Position numbers and translations under genes: made by a program | Part shown: piece by piece, positions 59,271-64,000 of the stretch | Position numbering within the stretch: position 1 is the stretch's first letter | Layout: every line of letters begins with the position of its first letter | Source of the DNA: Chlorobiota bacterium | GTDB lineage: Bacteria; Bacteroidota; Ignavibacteria; OLB7 | DNA: 64,000 nt | NCBI GenBank assembly: GCA_016700335.1 | Contig: CP065014.1 | Coordinates: 905,001-969,000 of the forward strand | Direction: 5' to 3' | The notes under the pieces: model-generated | Databases searched by the model: none | What the model was told of the DNA's origin: nothing | Seen by the model: the letters and a program-made list of their open reading frames with translations, nothing else

Positions 59271-60047
59271 TTAATCTTTTTTAGAAATGATTTTTTGTAA
59301 TTCTGTCCTTACATGGAATTCAAGCTCTTTACCAGTTAGTAAATCTATTCTTTTATTCATTTCATCTATCGCAAGAACTAGTTGCATTAACAATTGATTT
59401 GTAGTTTTAAGTTGATCTGTATGATCATTTAAACTTTGTAACCCAGATATTTGAGAAACTTTATTTGTTAACTCTTTTACATTTTCAGTTTGTGAGTTAA
59501 CAGATTTTTCAAGTGAAATAGTAAGAGATGCATACTGCCCTCCAATTTGTTCAATCTCACTTAGTAAATCTTTAGTATAATCATTTTCACCTGAAATTGC
59601 TTCTATAGATAAATTAGAATTATTATCAACTTCTTCTTTAGTATAATAAATTACAGCTGCTAAAGAAACCAACATTATAGCCTCAATTGCAATTCCAATT
59701 AATGAAATTTCTTCTGAGATAACACCAGCAAATCTCATTGCTAAAAATACTAACATTATTACTGCACCAAAGTAAACTGAAGCTTGAATAGCATTGAAAT
59801 AATGTTTTCCAATAATCTCTTCCATTAAAACCCTTGTTCCGAGTTTCATACCCAAAGAATGATTGAAACTGTAACTAGTATCTTCAGAAATTATTGTTAA
59901 CTCCTTCCTAAAGCAAGCAGTAAGCCATAATCTAGGAAGAAAAATGATGGCTGATAATCGTTGCACAACTGATAAATCATACCAGTAGTTTGTTAATATC
60001 AACCGCCCATCGGATGTTGAGATATTTGGAAAATTCTTTTGTTTCAT
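59271..60047 (-). CDS. Divergent GldL/PorL-like motor protein
   Basis: From the ATG at 60047 (a TTG at 60068 would add seven residues) the protein has 258 residues. After an 80-residue N-terminal part there are two membrane helices (about 85-106 and 114-135). The second has a buried Glu in GIAIEAIML (E122), resembling the conserved glutamate helix of GldL, and the first contains VYFGAVIMLV like the GldL helix one. A long coiled coil follows (160-250), as in GldL. GldL with GldM forms the proton-driven T9SS motor. The N-terminal extension is unusual for GldL. Confidence 0.5.
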   Translation of the reverse strand: MKQKNFPNISTSDGRLILTNYWYDLSVVQRLSAIIFLPRLWLTACFRKELTIISEDTSYSFNHSLGMKLGTRVLMEEIIGKHYFNAIQASVYFGAVIMLVFLAMRFAGVISEEISLIGIAIEAIMLVSLAAVIYYTKEEVDNNSNLSIEAISGENDYTKDLLSEIEQIGGQYASLTISLEKSVNSQTENVKELTNKVSQISGLQSLNDHTDQLKTTNQLLMQLVLAIDEMNKRIDLLTGKELEFHVRTELQKIISKKD

Positions 60048-60265
60048 TAATCTTGTAAATTTAAGCAAGTATTAATTAATAAAATTCAATTAAGTTTTAA
60101 CTAAGTGTTACAAATAATTATCACACATTGTATGATTAATTTGAATTCTAATTAAATCTAAGTTTATCCCAAAAAATAAAATAACTTAAATCTAATTTCG
60201 TAAATTTGTTATAATTAAAAGTTTTTATAGAAAGTAAAGTATAAAAATATAATTTTTTACTAATA

Positions 60266-61273
60266 ATGGAAGTTACTTACAAAGATTCTGGAGTAGATAT
60301 TGAAAAGGGTGAGGAGGCTGTAAAACGTATTAAATCTATTGTTCGAAATACATTCTCTCCAAAAGTTGTATCTGACATTGGAGGATTTGGTGGGCTTTAT
60401 GATGTCTCATTTCTTAAAGATTTTGAAAGACCAATTTTAGTCTCATCTGTGGATGGAGTAGGTACAAAATTGAAAGTTGCATTCATGAATAATCAATTTA
60501 ATACTGTTGGAGAAGATTTAGTGAATCATTGCGTCAATGATATAGCTGTTTGTGGAGCTGTCCCATTATATTTTATGGACTATTTTGCAACAGGCAAACT
60601 TAATCCAGATGTTATGGTATCTGTTGTTGAAGGATTTTCAAAAGCTTGTATTGAAAATAATTGTTCATTAATTGGTGGGGAAACTGCTGAAATGCCTTCA
60701 ATGTATCAAGATGGAGAATTTGATTTGGCAGGTATGATTGTTGGTGTTGTTGAACATAGTAAAATGAAAACCGGATCTAATTCAAAAGCTGGAAATCTAT
60801 TAATTGGATTACCTTCTACTGGATTACATACCAATGGATACTCTTTAGCTCGTAAAGTACTATTCCCAAAATACAGTATAGATGATATGTTGCCAGGTAA
60901 AGATTTAGAAATTGGTGAAGCATTACTAAAAGTACACAAAAGTTATCTTAATACAATTCAATCTATAATTGATATTGATGGAATAAATGCTTTTTCCCAC
61001 ATAACTGGTGGTGGTATTGAAGGGAATACTTTGAGAGTAATTCCAAAAGAGGCGAAACTTGCTATAGATTGGAATTCATGGGAAAGACCAGAGATATTTA
61101 ATTTAATTCAGAGAGAAGGAAACGTTCCAGAGAATGACATGAGAAGTGCACTAAATCTTGGTGTAGGACTAGTGATAATTATAGAGGAAAATTCGTTTGA
61201 TGTTGTGTTTAACAAATTAAAACTGATTGGTGAATCTCCTTTTTTATTAGGTAAATTAACTTGCTTAAATTAG
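60266..61273 (+). CDS. purM: Phosphoribosylformylglycinamidine cyclo-ligase (AIR synthetase)
   Basis: PurM makes aminoimidazole ribonucleotide in purine synthesis. At 335 residues it has normal length. Family motifs include YKDSGVDIEKG at the start, SSVDGVGTKLK near 52-62, GGETAEMP near 137-144, and the second-domain HITGGGIEGN near 245. It is a cytosolic dimer. A -7 like TAAATTTG lies at 60201-60208 about 58 bases before the ATG, without a good -33 box. Confidence 0.97.
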   Translation: MEVTYKDSGVDIEKGEEAVKRIKSIVRNTFSPKVVSDIGGFGGLYDVSFLKDFERPILVSSVDGVGTKLKVAFMNNQFNTVGEDLVNHCVNDIAVCGAVPLYFMDYFATGKLNPDVMVSVVEGFSKACIENNCSLIGGETAEMPSMYQDGEFDLAGMIVGVVEHSKMKTGSNSKAGNLLIGLPSTGLHTNGYSLARKVLFPKYSIDDMLPGKDLEIGEALLKVHKSYLNTIQSIIDIDGINAFSHITGGGIEGNTLRVIPKEAKLAIDWNSWERPEIFNLIQREGNVPENDMRSALNLGVGLVIIIEENSFDVVFNKLKLIGESPFLLGKLTCLN

Positions 61274-61480
61274 AAAGCTGTACAATATTTTATTAATTGG
61301 AATTAATTTATTGATTTGTTCTCTAACAATACTTTAATGATAGTATTTAAAAATATTTTGTTGCAAATTACAGTTTAATTGTTATAGAGTTTCTTATATA
61401 GGTTTATGAAAGAATAACAACAATTTTTTTTAACATTGATTAATATTTTAATATTAAAATTTAATAAAATTCAATTCTCA

Positions 61481-62449
61481 ATGAGAATGAAATTTATATT
61501 TTTTTCAATTACAGGTATTTTATTTGTATTTCTTTCTGCCCAAGCTTCCAATTTAAATAATTATAAAGAATTTTATTTAAGCCTTCATAAAAATTCAATT
61601 CATAAGTATGTATTCTGCTTACCTACTGAGAATCCAGAAAAATATCCAGAAGTATTTGGAGTTAAAAGAGACTCATTGTCTAGAATTATTGAATTTACAA
61701 AATTTGCTTTTGGTAACATTGACACAAAAGTTGATTGGACGATTACAAGAATATCGTACAGTTTGATTGACTCAATAGGATGTATTAAAGAATTAAGAAC
61801 TTATTTCAATAGTATAGGAATGCCCATAGGATTAGGATGGGTACATGCAGAAGAACTTATTTACAGAGAAAAATCTGGAAATTTATTAAGTAGGAAATTG
61901 TATAGAACTGATGGAAAAACTCCTGCAGGAGATTCTGTTAAAATTCATGAAAACATATATAAACTTCAAAAGGGAATTATCACTCAAACTTTTTATAATT
62001 ATAATGGTAAAATGTGCCATGGTGAAAATACTGAACAATTACTTCAATCTTTATCTAATGTTCCTTATAGTGCATTTTATAGAAAAATGAAATTAGATAC
62101 TTTAGGTAATGCAACTGAGGAGTATATTTTGGATTTTGATAAAAAAAATATACCATATTCTGATGGTGTTTATGTTAAAAAATATAATTATAATGATTGT
62201 GGATTTGTGGAAGGAGTAATGTTTTATAATATTGATTCTACTATTATGAAAAATTCATTAGGTGTAAATGGTGAAGAATATAAATATGATAATTTTGGAA
62301 GATTAATTGAATTGAAATTTGTTAATCAAAATAAAATAAATATTGAAAGAACAACTGATTACGCTGCAATTATCAAGTATGTGTATAGGGATTTTGATGG
62401 TGTTTTAATTTCAACTAAATATTTCAATATCAAAGGAAAGGAGTTATAA
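61481..62449 (+). CDS. Exported protein with YD-like repeats, unknown
   Basis: The frame begins at 61436, but the ATG at 61481 (MRMKFIFFSITGILF) starts a good signal peptide ending SAQA. The mature protein of about 300 residues has several short Tyr/Asn/Gly-Asp motifs such as YNYNGKMCHGEN, KYNYNDCGFVEG and EYKYDNFGRLIEL, which look like degenerate YD/RHS-type or MORN-like beta repeats. I recognise no family. It is followed 69 bases later by the DUF1844 and nadK genes on the same strand. Confidence 0.6.
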   Translation: MRMKFIFFSITGILFVFLSAQASNLNNYKEFYLSLHKNSIHKYVFCLPTENPEKYPEVFGVKRDSLSRIIEFTKFAFGNIDTKVDWTITRISYSLIDSIGCIKELRTYFNSIGMPIGLGWVHAEELIYREKSGNLLSRKLYRTDGKTPAGDSVKIHENIYKLQKGIITQTFYNYNGKMCHGENTEQLLQSLSNVPYSAFYRKMKLDTLGNATEEYILDFDKKNIPYSDGVYVKKYNYNDCGFVEGVMFYNIDSTIMKNSLGVNGEEYKYDNFGRLIELKFVNQNKINIERTTDYAAIIKYVYRDFDGVLISTKYFNIKGKEL

Positions 62450-62518
62450 TTGAATAATAAAATCTAACAGTTTAAAATTTTCATAAACAATAAATAAAAT
62501 TATTTTAAAAAAAATTCT

Positions 62519-62833
62519 ATGGATTCACAGCACTTCTCCGCATTAATAATGATGTTATCATCTCAAGCAATGATGACAATGGGTAAATTAAAAAATCCAG
62601 TTTCAGATACAATTGAAAAAGACTTACTTGCTTCTCAATTTATGATTGATATGTTGGAATCAGTTCAAAAAAGAACCAAAGGAAATCTTTCAGACGAAGA
62701 ACAAAAGTATCTTGATGACACTTTAAGAGATTTAAGATTAAATTTTGTTGTTGAAAAGAACAAGGAATTATCACCAACTAATTTATCGATTGAAAATGAA
62801 ACTACTGATGGAATACCAGATAATTTTGCTTAA
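62519..62833 (+). CDS. DUF1844 family protein
   Basis: This small soluble protein has 104 residues. The pattern MMLSSQAMMTMGKLKNP, SQFMIDMLESVQKRTKG and DEEQKYLDDTLRDLR is that of DUF1844, an uncharacterised helical family. It is two bases upstream of nadK, so the two are almost certainly in one operon and translationally coupled. Function is unknown. Confidence 0.88.
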   Translation: MDSQHFSALIMMLSSQAMMTMGKLKNPVSDTIEKDLLASQFMIDMLESVQKRTKGNLSDEEQKYLDDTLRDLRLNFVVEKNKELSPTNLSIENETTDGIPDNFA

Positions 62834-62835
62834 TT

Positions 62836-63720
62836 ATGAAAATTGCAATTTTTGGAAATCCAGGAAAAGAAACCATTATAGAAGCAGTTAATAATTTCAC
62901 TAATTTACTTTTTAAAAGGAAAATTGATTTTGTAATTAGCGAAGATCTAAGGTTTGTACTTAGTTCATTAAATTTACATTCTGAACTTTTTGTAGATAAA
63001 TTATCTTTAGTTGATTCTAATGTAATATTTACTTTCGGTGGAGACGGAACTATGCTTTCTGCTGGTAGATTGTTTGCTGGATATGATATTCCTATTGTAG
63101 GAATTAATTTAGGTCGATTAGGTTTTCTAGCTGAATTTTCACTCGAAAGCTTAGATATTACTATAGATGAATTTCTAGCTGGGACTTACAAAACTGTAAA
63201 GCGTACATTGCTTTCAGCTCGATTCCCAGGCTTAAATGAAACTGAAAATTTGATTGCTTTAAATGATATAGTTATAGATAAAAGGGAAGAAGCTCTAATG
63301 CTTCAAATAGAAACTTATATTAATGGCGATTATATTGGTGTTTATAATTCAGATGGTCTGATTATTGCAACTCCTACTGGTTCTACTGCATACTCACTTG
63401 CGGTTGGTGGACCTGTAATTGAACCTTCTTCTAAAGTGTTTGTAATTGCTCCTATTGCCCCACATATGCTTACAGCAAGACCTTTGGTTGTTTCAGATAC
63501 TTCATTGCTTTCAATCAAAGTTGTAAATTCTAAATCTGTTGGAAGTATTTCTGTTTATGCTGATGGGCAAGAAAAAAGAACTATAAGATTTGGAGATGAG
63601 ATTCTAATAAATAAATACGAAAAAAGTGTTTATTTAGTAAAGAGTCCACAAGTTACTTATTGGGACGTTTTAAGAGCTAAGTTACTTTGGGGAAGAGAAC
63701 CAATTTTAAATCGAATTTAA
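62836..63720 (+). CDS. nadK: NAD kinase
   Basis: NadK phosphorylates NAD to NADP using ATP or polyphosphate. The protein has 294 residues, with GGDGT at 68-72, GINLGRLGFLAEF just after, and the substrate loop SDGLIIATPTGSTAYSLAVGGP near 173-194. All are diagnostic of the family. It directly follows the DUF1844 gene. Behind it lies an inverted repeat that may end the transcript. Confidence 0.97.
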   Translation: MKIAIFGNPGKETIIEAVNNFTNLLFKRKIDFVISEDLRFVLSSLNLHSELFVDKLSLVDSNVIFTFGGDGTMLSAGRLFAGYDIPIVGINLGRLGFLAEFSLESLDITIDEFLAGTYKTVKRTLLSARFPGLNETENLIALNDIVIDKREEALMLQIETYINGDYIGVYNSDGLIIATPTGSTAYSLAVGGPVIEPSSKVFVIAPIAPHMLTARPLVVSDTSLLSIKVVNSKSVGSISVYADGQEKRTIRFGDEILINKYEKSVYLVKSPQVTYWDVLRAKLLWGREPILNRI

Positions 63721-63736
63721 GGAAAATATTAATAAT

Positions 63737-63770
63737 AGGGCATTATAAATAAGTAATTTACAATGCCCTT
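63737..63770. terminator. Probable terminator between nadK and mscL
   Basis: AGGGCATT at 63737-63744 pairs with AATGCCCT at 63762-63769; with one mismatch the stem extends to 14 pairs around a five-base loop. T runs are weak, so the call is moderate. It lies between two convergent genes. Confidence 0.55.
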
Positions 63771-63791
63771 TAAATTGATTTTTATGTTTAA

Positions 63792-64000
63792 CTATTTTTT
63801 AAGTAAATCACGAATTTCACTTAATAATTCTTCTTGAGTTGGACTACTTGGAGCAGATATTTCAGTAATTTTTTTCATCTTATTCATCTGTCTTACAATC
63901 ATAAAAATTACAAATGCAATAATCAAAAAATCAAAAATTGATTGAAGAAATAGACCATATTTTATAGTAGCTTCACCAACAATTATACTCAGTGAATCTA
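63792..64000 (-). CDS. mscL: Large-conductance mechanosensitive channel, 3' part (runs off the window)
   Basis: Only the C-terminal part is in the window, ending with a TAG at 63792-63794. The visible protein ends with the second membrane helix YGLFLQSIFDFLIIAFVIF and then VRQMNKMKK, and a cytoplasmic helix EELLSEIRDLLKK. This is the typical end of MscL, which opens on osmotic downshock to release solutes. The N-terminal half lies beyond the right edge. Confidence 0.9.
   Translation of the reverse strand, partial: DSLSIIVGEATIKYGLFLQSIFDFLIIAFVIFMIVRQMNKMKKITEISAPSSPTQEELLSEIRDLLKK

Overview
The window is a strongly AT-rich piece of bacterial chromosome. It probably comes from the Bacteroidetes/Chlorobi (FCB) superphylum, perhaps an Ignavibacteria- or Kapabacteria-like relative rather than a classical Bacteroidetes. 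Four things point there: several secreted proteins end in type IX secretion (T9SS) C-terminal sorting domains; a PorZ-like protein and a divergent GldL/GldM-like pair are present; promoter candidates fit the Bacteroidetes pattern TTTG / TAnnTTTG; and the ileS-dksA-lspA order and bacillithiol gene bshB1 fit this group. No rRNA, tRNA, CRISPR, insertion sequence or prophage was seen. The lineage is inferred from gene style, not from a phylogeny.

Layout. 1-4.6 kb: rpoC and its terminator. 4.6-9.4 kb: a decayed small secreted gene, a T9SS cargo protein, an aldehyde dehydrogenase and a TlpA-like thioredoxin. 9.5-14.8 kb: an SRPBCC protein, purB, a BNR-repeat T9SS cargo, a DUF2238 membrane protein and aat. 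14.8-16.9 kb: an accessory patch with a DUF1573-like protein, a frameshifted T9SS cargo gene, an orphan decayed sorting domain and a Cys-rich mini-protein. 17-23.2 kb: an IgGFc-binding-type adhesin with its own barrel, a sorting-domain-only protein, oppF-type ATPase, rsmE and a VWA protein. 23.2-25 kb: a 91-bp tandem repeat array in front of two small secreted proteins. 25-32.7 kb: fmt, ribH, a PorZ-like propeller protein, an M16 peptidase and an Ogg2-type DNA glycosylase. 32.8-42 kb: an L,D-transpeptidase, a TSP3-repeat protein, ybeY, a lipoprotein, lspA, a DksA-like protein and ileS. 42.2-50.3 kb: pirin, a lipid-kinase-like protein, a giant TraB/GumN protein, a thioredoxin, a lipoprotein and ddl. 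50.4-53.7 kb: a highly charged repeat protein, a YbhN-like flippase-fold protein and a MoxR/RavA ATPase. 53.7-60.1 kb: a minus-strand run of gldL-like, gldM-like, an outer-membrane protein, bshB1 (frameshifted) and a BNR T9SS cargo. 60.2-64 kb: purM, a secreted protein, DUF1844, nadK and the 3' part of mscL.

How it fits together. Housekeeping genes (transcription, purine, riboflavin, NADP, peptidoglycan, tRNA charging) alternate with envelope and secretion genes. The repeated theme is type IX export: a possible motor pair, a PorZ-like surface component, and at least four cargo or sorting-domain genes, of which one is frameshifted and one is a fragment. Two secreted-gene loci 10 kb apart share an almost identical 51-bp promoter region, and both carry broken genes.
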